Origin: Billgrantia tianxiuensis | Lineage (GTDB): Bacteria > Pseudomonadota > Gammaproteobacteria > Pseudomonadales > Halomonadaceae | Length of the DNA: 64,000 nt | Reading direction: 5' to 3' | Assembly: GCF_009834345.1 (NCBI RefSeq) | Contig: NZ_CP035042.1 | Span: 4,836,001 to 4,900,000 of the forward strand | In this document: positions 53,505-62,678 of the stretch, one piece after another | Position numbering within the stretch: position 1 is the stretch's first letter | Layout: each line of letters opens with the position of its first letter | Made by a program: the position numbers and the translations under genes | The notes under the pieces: model-generated | What the model saw: the letters and a program-made list of their open reading frames with translations, nothing else | The model's database searches: none | What the model was told of the DNA's origin: nothing

Positions 53505-54704
53505 TCAGCTCGCCCGCACCATTTCGCTGACTTTCTCCAGGATGTGCCGGCCGATGGGAAGCGCCGAGGTGGCCGCTGGCGACGGGGCGTTGCAGACGTT
53601 GACGGTGCGCTTGGTATTGACGAACAGGAAGTCGTCGATCAGCCGGCCGTCACGGGAAACGGCCTGGGCGCGCACGCCGGCGGGCCAGGGCTCGAGGTCG
53701 TCCAGCGTCAGGCTGGGACAGTACTTGCGCACCTCCTCCAGGTAGCCGCGCCGCCACAGCGAATTCTTCATCTCGTGCAGACCGGGTTTCAGGTTGCGCC
53801 CCAGCACCTTGAGGATGCCCGGGTTGCTGAACATGCGCGCCATGTCGAGCAGCGAAACGTCGCCCTTGCGGTAGCCCTCGCGCTTGAACGCCAGCACCGC
53901 GTTGGGACCCACGGTGACCGAGCCATCGATCATGCGTGTCAGGTGCACCCCGAGGAAGGGCATGGAGGGATCGGGGATGGGGTAGATGAGGTGACTGACG
54001 ATGTCGCTGAGGCGGTCGGGCAGGCGATAGTACTCGCCGCGGAACGGGCAGATGGTGAAGCCGGGGTTACGCCCCAGCAGGCGCACGATGCGGTCGGCCA
54101 TCAGTCCGGAGCAGGTCACCAGGTAGCGGCTGTTGAATTCGCCCTGTGACGTGCCAACGAGAACCTCGCCGGTGCGCTCGGCGATCGCCGAAACCTCATG
54201 GTCGTAGCGAATCTGACCGCCACGGCGCTGGAACTCGTCGGCCATGGCCTCGGCCACCCGGGCGTAGCTGACGATGCCGCTGGAGGGTACGAAGATGGCA
54301 CCGAGTCCGGTGATGTTGGGTTCGCGCTCCTTCAGCTCCGCGCCGGAGAGCCATTCCCGCTCCAGCCCGTTGGCGGCGGTGCGCTCCCATAGCGCCTCCA
54401 TGCGCTGCATCTCCTGCTGGTTGGTGGCTACCAGCAGTTTGCCGCAGACATCGTAGGGAATCGCGTGACGCTCGCAGAACTCCTTCGTGGCGCGGTTGCC
54501 CTCGAGACAGAAGCGCGCCTTCAGGCTGCCCGGGGTATAGTAGACACCGGCATGGATCACGCCGCTGTTGTGCCCGGTCTGGTGCCGTGCGGGACCGCTC
54601 TCCTTCTCCAGCAGCAGCATTTTCTTGTCGGGATAGCGCTCAATGAGCTGCATCGCGGTGGAGAGGCCGAGAATGCCGCCACCGAGGATGATGAAATCGT
54701 ACAC
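53505..54704 (-). CDS. lhgO: L-2-hydroxyglutarate dehydrogenase (LhgO)
   Basis: FAD-dependent oxidoreductase of the DAO family, 399 residues. The GTG at 54704 (MYDFIILGGGILGLSTAMQL) is taken as the start, with GAGG upstream; longer frames give no sensible N-terminus. The FAD fold is at residues 2-30, followed by SGPARHQTGHNSGVIHAGVYY, the hallmark of L-2-hydroxyglutarate oxidases. It oxidises L-2-hydroxyglutarate to 2-oxoglutarate, feeding electrons to the membrane. Monocistronic on the minus strand. Confidence 0.92.
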   Translation of the reverse strand: MYDFIILGGGILGLSTAMQLIERYPDKKMLLLEKESGPARHQTGHNSGVIHAGVYYTPGSLKARFCLEGNRATKEFCERHAIPYDVCGKLLVATNQQEMQRMEALWERTAANGLEREWLSGAELKEREPNITGLGAIFVPSSGIVSYARVAEAMADEFQRRGGQIRYDHEVSAIAERTGEVLVGTSQGEFNSRYLVTCSGLMADRIVRLLGRNPGFTICPFRGEYYRLPDRLSDIVSHLIYPIPDPSMPFLGVHLTRMIDGSVTVGPNAVLAFKREGYRKGDVSLLDMARMFSNPGILKVLGRNLKPGLHEMKNSLWRRGYLEEVRKYCPSLTLDDLEPWPAGVRAQAVSRDGRLIDDFLFVNTKRTVNVCNAPSPAATSALPIGRHILEKVSEMVRAS

Positions 54705-54929
54705 GCGGGCCTCGCGTCGCCAGGAACACATCGAAGGTCGCCCCTACGATACCCGCCGGCCGCTACGCTGACCAGCCACGCCCTCTCATGCCAAAGGCGT
54801 GGGCAACGGCGTTTTCCAGCAGTTTGCGATATCGGTATACTATCGCCCATTGTGTGCGTGGCGCTCCGGCCGTCGCGAGCCGACATCGCCAACAGATTAC
54901 GATTACAGGACCGTCGAGAGGTGGTGAGA

Positions 54930-55760
54930 GTGAAATCCAGCAAACTGATCTTGGGGTGTCTGGCCACCATTGGCCTGACCGCGGGCGCTGCGTCCGTCAT
55001 GGCCGAAGTGGACCGCGACGCCATTGCCGAGCGTCTGAAGCCGGTAGGCCAGCTCTGCCTGCAGGGTGAGGACTGCGGCACGGCTGCTGCCGCTGCAAGC
55101 GGCGCTGACAACGGCGAAGGCGGCGTCGATGGAGCCGGCATCTACGGCCAGGTCTGCGCGGCCTGCCACGACACCGGCGCCGCCGGTGCACCGCGTCGCG
55201 GCGAAGAGGGCGAGTGGTCCGAGCGTATCGATCAGGGCTGGGAGACCCTGCTGGATCACGCCATCAACGGCTTCAATGCCATGCCGGCCCGCGGCGGCAA
55301 CCCCAATCTCTCCGACGAGGAGGTGGCCGCCGCGACCGCCCACCTGCTCGAGCCGGTGATGGACGTGCCGGAAACCGGTGGCGATGACGCCGCGGCGGAA
55401 GAAGCCGTGAGCGAAGAGGGTCCCGTCGAAGAGGACGCAGAAGCAGCCGCCGTGGCGACCGAAGATGCCGCAGCAGATGAAGAGGCCACGGGTGACGAAG
55501 AAGCCAACGGCGCCTCCGATATCGACGGCGAGGCGATCTACAACCAGGCCTGCATGGCCTGCCACATGACCGGTGCCGCCGGCGCTCCGCGCCGTGGCGA
55601 GGCTGGTGAGTGGGAGGGCCGCATCGATCAGGATATCGAGACCCTGTACGACCACGCCATCAACGGCATCGGCGCCATGCCGCCCAAGGGCGGGCACACC
55701 AACCTGTCCGACGACGAGGTGCGTGCCGCCGTGGACTTCCTGGTCGAGCCCGTCAAGTAA
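54930..55760 (+). CDS. Di-domain cytochrome c5 family protein
   Basis: Periplasmic cytochrome of 276 residues. The GTG at 54930 is chosen because GAGAGG stands eight bases upstream and a signal peptide follows (KSSKLILGCLATIGLTAGAASVMA). Two cytochrome c5-like domains contain VCAACHDTGAAGAPRRG and ACMACHMTGAAGAPRRG heme motifs (CXXCH) with distal methionines in FNAMPARGG and IGAMPPKGG. A 60-residue Ala/Glu-rich acidic linker joins them. The repetition of the same block shows internal duplication. It probably shuttles electrons to a terminal oxidase or peroxidase. A terminator follows at 55789. Confidence 0.9.
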   Translation: MKSSKLILGCLATIGLTAGAASVMAEVDRDAIAERLKPVGQLCLQGEDCGTAAAAASGADNGEGGVDGAGIYGQVCAACHDTGAAGAPRRGEEGEWSERIDQGWETLLDHAINGFNAMPARGGNPNLSDEEVAAATAHLLEPVMDVPETGGDDAAAEEAVSEEGPVEEDAEAAAVATEDAAADEEATGDEEANGASDIDGEAIYNQACMACHMTGAAGAPRRGEAGEWEGRIDQDIETLYDHAINGIGAMPPKGGHTNLSDDEVRAAVDFLVEPVK

Positions 55761-55788
55761 GCCGCACTTGCAGGCAAATGAAGTGACG

Positions 55789-55812
55789 ACGGGGCGCCAG
55801 ATGGCGCCCCGT
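55789..55812 (+). terminator. Terminator after the cytochrome c5 gene
   Basis: ACGGGGCGCC/GGCGCCCCGT around a four-base loop, followed by TTGTG, 28 bases past the stop. Confidence 0.75.
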
Positions 55813-55827
55813 TTGTGCTGGTGGACA

Positions 55828-55973
55828 AGAGCCTTCAGCTGTGTAGAGAGCCTTCAGCTGTGTAGAGAGCCTTCAGCTGTGTAGAGAGTCTTCAGCTAAG
55901 TAGCGAGCCCTCGGCCAGTAGAGGCCAGTAGAGCCATCAGCCCAGTAAAGAGCCCTCAGCCCAATAAAGAGCG
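55828..55973 (-). repeat. Degenerate ~19-base tandem repeat at the 3' end of rep
   Basis: Three exact 19-base copies (AGAGCCTTCAGCTGTGTAG at 55828, 55847 and 55866), a fourth with three changes (55885), a shorter fifth (55904) and further variants lead to AGAGCCCTCAGCCCAATAA. The final units run into the last codons of rep (LRSLLG and stop), so the array appears to have grown out of the gene's own end. Confidence 0.85.
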
Positions 55974-58019
55974 CAGCCCGGCGATGGCGTCCTGGCCCCG
56001 CGCCTGCTTCTTGTCCGGGTCCTCCTTGTCGGCGCGTCCTTCCCACTCCAGGTCGTCCGGCGGCAGCTCGTCGAGAAAACGGCTCGGCACGCAGTCCATC
56101 AGTTCGCCGAAGGCCTTGCGCTGGCGCGCCAGCGTCAGGGTCAGGGTCTGGCGCGCCCGGGTGATGCCTACGTAGGCCAGGCGCCGCTCCTCCTCGACGG
56201 TCCCGGCCTCGATGGCGTTGCGGTGGGGCAAGAGTTCCTCCTCCAGCCCCATCAGGTAGACGTGGGGAAACTCGAGCCCCTTGGAGGCGTGCATGGTCAA
56301 CAGCTGCACCCGGTCGGTGTCGTCCTCCTCGGCCTGCTGCTCGAGGATATCACGCAGCACCAGCCGCGAGATGGCCGCCTCTACGTCGTCGGTCTCGGCG
56401 CTCTCTTCCGCCTCGATCTGCTCTCCACTTTCTTCGGGATCGCGCCTCATCGACTTCTCGAGCTGGTCGATCAGCGTCCAGACGTTGGCCATGCGCCGCT
56501 CGGCGATGGTGGGCGCACTGGCGTTCTGGTAGAGCCACGCCTCGTAGTCCATCTCGTGCAGCATGCCGCGGATTGCCACCAGGGCGTCGCCCTCGTCCAT
56601 GCGCCGGCGCACGCCGTCGATGAAGTGGGTGAAGCGCGAAAGCCGCTCCACCGCTCGCGCCGGCAGCTGCTGCTCCAGGCCTAGTTCATGACAAGCGTCG
56701 AACAGCGAGACGCCGCGCTCGGTGGCGTAGTTGGCCAGCTTCTCAAGAGTGCCGGGGCCGATCTCACGGCGCGGCACGTTGACGATGCGCAGGAAGGCGT
56801 TGTCGTCGGCCGGGTTGATCAGCAGGCGCAGGTAGGCCATGGCGTCCTTGATCTCGTTGCGCGAGAAGAACGAGGTGCCGCCGGAGAGCTTGTAGGGAAT
56901 CTGGTAGTGCTGGAGCTTCAGCTCCAGCAGGCGGGCCTGGAAGTTGCCGCGGTAGAGCACGGCGAAGTCGCGCCACTCGGCGCGCTCCTTGATGCGTCGG
57001 GTGAGGATCTCGCTGGCCACCCGCTCGGCCTCGGCCTCCTCGTGACGGTTGACCACCACGCGGATCGGCGCGCCCTGGCCCATCTCCGACCACAGGGTCT
57101 TCTCGTAGACGTGGGGGTTGTTGGCGATCAGCGTGTTGGCCGCACGCAGGATGGTGCCGGTGGAGCGATAGTTCTGCTCCAGCTTGATCACGTTGAGACG
57201 CGGGAAGTCCTCGCCCAGGGTCACCAGGTTTTCGGGCCGCGCGCCGCGCCAGGCATAGATCGACTGGTCATCGTCGCCCACCACGGTGAAGGTCTTGCGC
57301 TCCTCCATCAGCAGCTTGACCAGCAGGTACTGCGAGACGTTGGTGTCCTGGTACTCGTCCACCAGCATGTAGTGGATCTTGCGCCGCCAGCGCGCCAGCA
57401 CCTCCGGATTGTCCTTGAGCAGCACCACCGGCAGCAGGATCAGGTCGTCGAAGTCCACCGCGTTGTAGGCCTTGAGGTGGCGCACGTAAGCCTCGTAGAC
57501 CCGCGCGGCGTACTGCGCGTCCTCATCCGCGGCATGGGACAGCGCCTGGCCCGGCAGCACCAGGTCGTTCTTCCACTCCGATATCTGATGCTGCACGGCA
57601 TTGATCTGCTCGGCGTCGACCTGGGCGTCCTTGTTCATCAGGTCGCGCAGCAGCGCCTTGGCGTCCTCCGGGTCGAACAGCGAGAAACCCGGCTTGTACC
57701 CCAGCGCCTTGAGTTCGCCGCGGATGATGTTGAGCCCCAGGGTATGGAAGGTCGAGACGGTCAGCCCGTGGCCCTCCTTGCCCTTGAGCATCTGCCCCAC
57801 CCGCTCCTTCATCTCGCGGGCCGCCTTGTTGGTGAAGGTCACCGCGGCGATGCGACGTGCGCTCATGCCGCATACCTGAACCAGGTAGGCGATCTTGGTG
57901 GTGATCACACTGGTCTTGCCCGAACCGGCGCCGGCCAGCACCAGGCAGGGGCCGTCGATGTAGCGCACCGCTTCCTGCTGGCGAGGGTTGAGCTTGGCCA
58001 GGCGCTGCTGAATGCTCAT
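55956..58019 (-). CDS. rep: ATP-dependent DNA helicase Rep
   Basis: UvrD/Rep superfamily 1 helicase, 687 residues (E. coli Rep 673). Walker [18 protein letters not shown], motif Ia [14 protein letters not shown], motif [11 protein letters not shown], motif [16 protein letters not shown], motif [10 protein letters not shown], and [19 protein letters not shown] near the C-terminus. It moves along DNA 3'-5' ahead of replication forks. The start overlaps the trmL stop (ATGA). The 3' end is embedded in a tandem repeat. Confidence 0.96.
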   Translation of the reverse strand: MSIQQRLAKLNPRQQEAVRYIDGPCLVLAGAGSGKTSVITTKIAYLVQVCGMSARRIAAVTFTNKAAREMKERVGQMLKGKEGHGLTVSTFHTLGLNIIRGELKALGYKPGFSLFDPEDAKALLRDLMNKDAQVDAEQINAVQHQISEWKNDLVLPGQALSHAADEDAQYAARVYEAYVRHLKAYNAVDFDDLILLPVVLLKDNPEVLARWRRKIHYMLVDEYQDTNVSQYLLVKLLMEERKTFTVVGDDDQSIYAWRGARPENLVTLGEDFPRLNVIKLEQNYRSTGTILRAANTLIANNPHVYEKTLWSEMGQGAPIRVVVNRHEEAEAERVASEILTRRIKERAEWRDFAVLYRGNFQARLLELKLQHYQIPYKLSGGTSFFSRNEIKDAMAYLRLLINPADDNAFLRIVNVPRREIGPGTLEKLANYATERGVSLFDACHELGLEQQLPARAVERLSRFTHFIDGVRRRMDEGDALVAIRGMLHEMDYEAWLYQNASAPTIAERRMANVWTLIDQLEKSMRRDPEESGEQIEAEESAETDDVEAAISRLVLRDILEQQAEEDDTDRVQLLTMHASKGLEFPHVYLMGLEEELLPHRNAIEAGTVEEERRLAYVGITRARQTLTLTLARQRKAFGELMDCVPSRFLDELPPDDLEWEGRADKEDPDKKQARGQDAIAGLRSLLG

Positions 58020-58510
58020 GGGCGTGCCTCGGTTGGCCTGTCGAACTCCGCCGCACCGGCGAAGCCGAGCTGACGCCAGGCCTCGAATACCAGGATGGCG
58101 CAGGCGTTGGAGAGGTTGAGGCTGCGGCTGTCGGGCAGCATGGGGATGCGCAGGCGCTGCTCCGGCGGCAGAGCGTCGAGCATGGCCTGGGGCAGCCCGC
58201 GGGTCTCGGGGCCGAACAGCAGGGCGTCGCCGGGACGATAGCTCGGCTCATGGTAGCCGGTGCGGCCGCGGGTGGAAACGGCAAAGACGCGCTCCGGTTT
58301 CACGGCCTCGACGAAGGCTAGCCAGTCGCGGTGCACGCGCACGGCGGCCCACTCGTGGTAGTCGAGCCCCGCACGGCGCAGGCGCTTGTCGTCGAGCACG
58401 AAGCCCAGCGGTTCGATCAGGTGCAGGCGAAAACCGCTATTGGCACATAGCCGAATCAGGTTGCCGGTATTGGGCGGGATCTCGGGTTCGAACAGCACGA
58501 CATCGAGCAT
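58016..58510 (-). CDS. trmL: tRNA (cytidine/uridine-34-2'-O)-methyltransferase TrmL
   Basis: SPOUT methyltransferase of 164 residues with the knot motifs [31 protein letters not shown] and [15 protein letters not shown]. It methylates the wobble base of tRNA-Leu. It is upstream of and coupled to rep. Confidence 0.95.
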   Translation of the reverse strand: MLDVVLFEPEIPPNTGNLIRLCANSGFRLHLIEPLGFVLDDKRLRRAGLDYHEWAAVRVHRDWLAFVEAVKPERVFAVSTRGRTGYHEPSYRPGDALLFGPETRGLPQAMLDALPPEQRLRIPMLPDSRSLNLSNACAILVFEAWRQLGFAGAAEFDRPTEARP

Positions 58511-58573
58511 GAGTAAGCCTGCCGGAACGCGTGCGGGCCCCCGCAGGGGCCCGCTGGCTCGGTGAACGAGCGA

Positions 58574-59143
58574 TCAGAAGCTCAGGCGAACGCCGACCTG
58601 TGCGCCACGATCGAGGGTACGGTTACCGTGGCGGTTGTCGAAGTCGGCCGCCGCCTGGCGCAGACCGACATAGCCGTCGACGTTGGGCGTGAAGGCGTAG
58701 CGCGCGCGCACGCCTACCTCATAGCCGTCGTCGAGATCGCCGCTGGTCACCACACCGGGTGTGTAGAAGCCGTAGCCGCCCAGCGAGACAGCCGGCGCCT
58801 GGGGCAGGTAGACGTAGCCGTAGCCGCCCAGGCCCAGACCGCCGCCATTGCCGTAGTCGGTATCGAACTGGGTCCAGCGTGCCCCGATACCCACGTCGCG
58901 TTCGCGGTTGCGCTGCACGCCCAGCAGTTGGGCATGGTAGATGGTGGCGTCCTCGCGATAGTCGCTGTGAATCACGCCACCCCCCAGGGCTATGCCATGG
59001 GTGATCTCGCCGGCGGCCTCGAACTGCACGGCGTCGGGCCCCAGATTGAGGTCCAAACCACCGGCGGCATGGGCACCGGCCGCGACCAGCAGCGCGCCGC
59101 CCGCCAGGGCGGCCTTGGCAATGTGATTGACGAGGGTCTTCAT
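58574..59143 (-). CDS. YfaZ-family outer-membrane protein
   Basis: 189 residues. Signal peptide MKTLVNHIAKAALAGGALLV (cleavage near AHA), then a beta-rich sequence with alternating polar and aromatic residues (GVRARYAFTPNVDGYVGLR) and a C-terminal LRLSF-like end (VGVRLSF) expected of outer-membrane barrels. The start at 59143 has AAGGAG upstream. Glycine-rich GNGGGLGLGGYGY at mid-length. Substrate and role unknown. It lies 40 bases downstream of pyrE. Confidence 0.8.
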   Translation of the reverse strand: MKTLVNHIAKAALAGGALLVAAGAHAAGGLDLNLGPDAVQFEAAGEITHGIALGGGVIHSDYREDATIYHAQLLGVQRNRERDVGIGARWTQFDTDYGNGGGLGLGGYGYVYLPQAPAVSLGGYGFYTPGVVTSGDLDDGYEVGVRARYAFTPNVDGYVGLRQAAADFDNRHGNRTLDRGAQVGVRLSF

Positions 59144-59183
59144 CGACTGGCTCCTTTTACAGGCGTTCACGCATTCACCCTTA

Positions 59184-59858
59184 CTAATCTCGATCGACAC
59201 TCACGCCATAGCGCGCCCGATAGTCACGGATCGCCTCGGCGTGCCGCTCGAAAGCCTCACCGCCCCGCTCCTCGAGGTAGGCCAGCACCATGTCCAGCGT
59301 GACGATACTGATCACCGGCATGCCGTAGCGCGACTCGACTTCCTGGATGGCACTCTTTTCGGCCTGGCCACGCTCCTGGCGATCCAGCGCGATCACCACG
59401 CCGGCGGCCTCGGCACCGGCGGCTTCGATCAGCGCCATCACTTCGCGAATGGCGGTGCCCGCCGTGATCACGTCGTCGATGATCAGGATGCGCCCGGCAA
59501 GCTCGGCGCCGACGATGTTGCCGCCTTCGCCGTGGTCCTTCGCCTCCTTGCGGTTGAAGGCGAAGGGCAGGTCGCGACCGTGATGATCGGCCAGCGCCAC
59601 CGCGGCGGTGGCTGCCAGCGGAATGCCCTTGTAGGCGGGGCCGAACAGCACGTCGAACGGCACGCCGCTGGCCTCGATGGCATTGGCATAGAAGCGCCCC
59701 AGTTGCGCCAGGGCGCTGCCGGTACGAAACAGGCCGGCATTGAAGAAATAGGGGCTGACGCGGCCCGACTTGAGGGTAAACTCGCCGAACTTCAGCACGC
59801 CTTGTTCGATCGCGAACTCGATGAACTCCCGCTGGTAGGCTTGCATGCTGGCCGACAC
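59184..59858 (-). CDS. pyrE: Orotate phosphoribosyltransferase
   Basis: Pyrimidine biosynthesis enzyme, about 224 residues, closely matching E. coli Pyr[54 protein letters not shown] and the PRPP site [13 protein letters not shown]. Start: GTG at 59858 has AGGGGGAG five bases upstream and is preferred; ATG at 59846 (MQAYQREF) would match the usual length. It is divergent from the crc-like gene, as in Pseudomonas. Confidence 0.96.
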   Translation of the reverse strand: MSASMQAYQREFIEFAIEQGVLKFGEFTLKSGRVSPYFFNAGLFRTGSALAQLGRFYANAIEASGVPFDVLFGPAYKGIPLAATAAVALADHHGRDLPFAFNRKEAKDHGEGGNIVGAELAGRILIIDDVITAGTAIREVMALIEAAGAEAAGVVIALDRQERGQAEKSAIQEVESRYGMPVISIVTLDMVLAYLEERGGEAFERHAEAIRDYRARYGVSVDRD

Positions 59859-60040
59859 GGCGCTCCCCCTGCTATTCATAAGACTCTTGTTCAAGGCTCT
59901 GTTCAAAGCGCTGTTCACACGCCCGGTTTACACGTCCATGGATGTGGAATCTGTGTCCTACCATGAATATCCGTGCGGGCCATTTACCCAAACGTCGAAA
60001 CGTCGGGTATCATACACGCGCGACGTCAAAGGGACCATGT

Positions 60041-60808
60041 ATGAAAATTGCCACCATCAATGTCAACGGAATCCGCGAGGCTGTCGGACGAGGTTTCCTC
60101 GACTGGCTGGCCGAACAGGATGCCGACGTCATCTGCGTTCAGAACCTCAAGGCCAAGAGCTTCGAACTCGACGACAGCATTCTGTACCCGGAGGGCTACG
60201 AAGGCTACTTCCTGGACGCCGAACAGGACGACTTCTCCGGCGTGGGTCTTTACTGCCGCAAGATCCCCAAGGCGATCATGTACGGCCTCGGCTTCCCCCA
60301 GTGCGACCATGAGGCGCGCTTCCTGCAGGCCGACTACGACCGCTTCAGCATTGCCAGCTTCCTGATGCCCGATGGCAGCGACTATGCCGCCAAGCAGGCC
60401 TTCATGGCCCAGTACCAGGAATACCTGAACAAGATGGCGCGCAAGCGGCGCGAGTACATCATCTGCGGTACCTGGCACATCGCCCACAAGACCATCGACC
60501 TGGAGAACTGGGCCGACAACCAGACCACGCCGGGCTTCAAGCCCGAGGAGCGGGCCTGGATGGATCAGGTGTTCGGCCCCACCGGCTTCATCGACACTTT
60601 CCGCGAGATCAACCGCGACGCCGGCGAGTATACCTACTGGCCCAAGCTCGATCAGGAAGTGCCACGCTCGCGCCAGGAAGGCTGGCGGATCGACTACCAG
60701 ATCGTCGGGCCCAACCTGCGCCGTCACGTGGTCGACGCCTGGATCGACTACGACGCTACCTTCAGCGAGTACGCCCCGCTGTTCGTCGAGTATGACCTGA
60801 CGCTGTAA
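60041..60808 (+). CDS. crc: Crc-like protein (exonuclease III fold lacking catalytic residues)
   Basis: 255 residues, endonuclease/exonuclease/phosphatase fold. The start (MKIATINVNGIREAV) has AAGGGA upstream. Compared with exonuclease III, the catalytic Glu is Asn35 (CVQN instead of CLQE), the Asp/Asn pair is Thr144/His146 (CGTWHIAH), and the final Asp-His is Glu243-Tyr244 (SEYAPL), so nuclease activity is not expected. The alignment with Pseudomonas Crc (KRREYI, PGF..ERAW, GWR.DYQ) and the position beside pyrE support Crc, which with Hfq represses translation of catabolic mRNAs. It may be labelled exodeoxyribonuclease III in databases. Confidence 0.8.
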   Translation: MKIATINVNGIREAVGRGFLDWLAEQDADVICVQNLKAKSFELDDSILYPEGYEGYFLDAEQDDFSGVGLYCRKIPKAIMYGLGFPQCDHEARFLQADYDRFSIASFLMPDGSDYAAKQAFMAQYQEYLNKMARKRREYIICGTWHIAHKTIDLENWADNQTTPGFKPEERAWMDQVFGPTGFIDTFREINRDAGEYTYWPKLDQEVPRSRQEGWRIDYQIVGPNLRRHVVDAWIDYDATFSEYAPLFVEYDLTL

Positions 60809-60841
60809 GCACGCCCCTTCGTCGCGGCCGGGCTTTCCCGG

Positions 60842-60879
60842 AACGCATAGCGCCGGCATTGATGCCGGCGCTATGCGTT
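60842..60879. terminator. Bidirectional terminator between crc and rph
   Basis: Perfect 18-base inverted repeat (AACGCATAGCGCCGGCAT and complement) around TG, lying between convergent stops. Confidence 0.85.
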
Positions 60880-60888
60880 GGGGCAATC

Positions 60889-61626
60889 TCAACGACGAAT
60901 GCCCAGGGCCTCGCGCTGGTGCTCGAAGAGCTGGGCGCCGGCGTTTTCGGCCAGCTCGAGCATGGCATTGAGCTGCTCGCGGGAGAACACCCCTGCCTCG
61001 GCGGTACCTTGCACCTCGATCAGCCCGCCCGATTCGGCCATGACCACGTTCATGTCGGTTTCGGCACCACTGTCCTCGGGGTAGTCGAGATCGACTACCG
61101 GCACGCCCTTGTAGAGCCCCACCGAGACCGAGCTGATCAACTGCACGAAAGGGTCGCCCTTGATCAGCTTCTTGCGCTGCAGGTAACGAATGGCATCCAC
61201 CAGCGCCACGCAACCGCCGGTGATCGAGGCGGTGCGGGTGCCGCCATCGGCCTGGATCACGTCGCAGTCCACGGTGACGGTGAATTCGCCCAGCTTCTTC
61301 AGGTTCACCGCGGCGCGCAGCGAACGCCCGATCAAGCGCTGGATCTCCAACGTGCGCCCGCCCTGCTTGCCACGGGCCGCCTCGCGGCCGCCACGGGTGT
61401 GGGTGGCGCGCGGTAGCATGCCGTACTCGGCGGTGATCCAGCCCTGCCCCTTGCCGCGTAGCCAGCGCGGCACGCCGGCCTCGACGCTGGCGTTACACAG
61501 CACCTTGGTGTCGCCGAACTCCACCAGCACCGAGCCCTCGGCGTGGCGCGTGTAGTCGCGGGTCAGGCGGATCTCGCGGGGCTGGTCGGGGCGCCGCCCG
61601 CTCGGGCGTGAGGGTTGGGAAGCCAT
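60889..61626 (-). CDS. rph: Ribonuclease PH
   Basis: Phosphorolytic 3' exoribonuclease that trims tRNA precursors, 245 residues. Family blocks: [63 protein letters not shown] and [13 protein letters not shown] [12 protein letters not shown]. The start at 61626 has AGAGG upstream. It is divergent from yicC, as in many gammaproteobacteria. Confidence 0.96.
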   Translation of the reverse strand: MASQPSRPSGRRPDQPREIRLTRDYTRHAEGSVLVEFGDTKVLCNASVEAGVPRWLRGKGQGWITAEYGMLPRATHTRGGREAARGKQGGRTLEIQRLIGRSLRAAVNLKKLGEFTVTVDCDVIQADGGTRTASITGGCVALVDAIRYLQRKKLIKGDPFVQLISSVSVGLYKGVPVVDLDYPEDSGAETDMNVVMAESGGLIEVQGTAEAGVFSREQLNAMLELAENAGAQLFEHQREALGIRR

Positions 61627-61793
61627 GGTACCTCTCGAAAGACGAAGAACGATCGGGACGATGTCGCAGCAGCGGCGAGGCATCGAATGGCTGGCCATTC
61701 TACACGGTCGGGCCGGGGAATCGGTTACACTCCTTGTCCGAGATGTCGCCGGGCTGGCCGGCAACGGCGCAGCCGATCGAACGAGGAGTCGCC

Positions 61794-62671
61794 ATGGTCG
61801 CCCATAGCAAGGTACACAGCATGACCGCCTTTGCCCGTCAGAGCCGCGAGAGCGACTGGGGCAGCCTGCAGTTGGAGCTGCGTTCGGTGAACCAGCGCTA
61901 CCTGGAGCCCTTCTTCCGGCTCCCCGAGGCGCTGCGCGACCTCGAGCCCGCCTTTCGCGAGGCGCTGCGCACGCGCCTGGCGCGCGGCAAGGTGGAGTGC
62001 CACCTGCGCTTCGAACCCACCGACGTGAGCGAGACCTTGGCCGTCAACCACACCCGGCTGGTCGCCCTGGCCGCAGCGCTGGGCGAGATTCGCGAGGCAC
62101 TGCCCCAGGTCGCCATGCCCGACGCCCTCTCGCTGCTCGACCACCCCGGCGTGCTCGAGTCGCAGGGTGTCGACCTGGACGAGGTGAAGGCGGAAGCCAC
62201 GGCCCTGTTCGAGGCCGCGCTCGACGAGCTGATCGAAGCCCGCGCCCGCGAAGGTGACAAGCTCGCCGCGCTGATTCGCGAGCGCCTGGCCGGCGTGCGC
62301 GAGCAGGTTGCCGAGGTGCGCCGGCTGATGCCGGAGATCCTCGAGCGCCAGCGCGCCCTGCTGCTGGAGCGGCTCGAAGCGGTCAAGGCCGAACTTGACC
62401 CCAGCGCCTGGAGGCCGAACTGGTCTTGCTCGCCCAGAAGGCCGACGTCGACGAGGAGCTCGACCGGCTCGAGACCCATGTCGGCGAAGTGGCACGCCAG
62501 CTCGACCAGAAGGGCCCCAAGGGGCGCCGCCTCGACTTCCTGATGCAGGAACTCAACCGCGAGGCCAACACCCTCTCCTCCAAGTCGGCAGTGGCCAGCA
62601 CCACCCGCTGCGCGGTGGAGCTCAAGGTGCTGATCGAGCAGATGAGAGAGCAGATCCAGAATATCGAGTAA
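61794..62671 (+). CDS. yicC: YicC-family endoribonuclease (one apparent frameshift)
   Basis: About 292 residues when repaired (E. coli 287). N-terminal MTAFARQS...[18 protein letters not shown] and [11 protein letters not shown]-terminal [20 protein letters not shown] and [18 protein letters not shown], all conserved in YicC, an RNase acting on regulatory RNA in E. coli. The start at 61794 has CGAGGAG upstream. The frame slips at CCCC near 62399-62402; one added C yields [19 protein letters not shown], as expected. The break is judged a sequence error. Confidence 0.9.
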
Positions 62672-62678
62672 CACGACC

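Noticed and set aside
60041..60808. Active exodeoxyribonuclease III (xthA)
   Set aside because: Catalytic Glu, Asp, Asn and the Asp-His pair are all replaced, and the gene adjoins pyrE as crc does.
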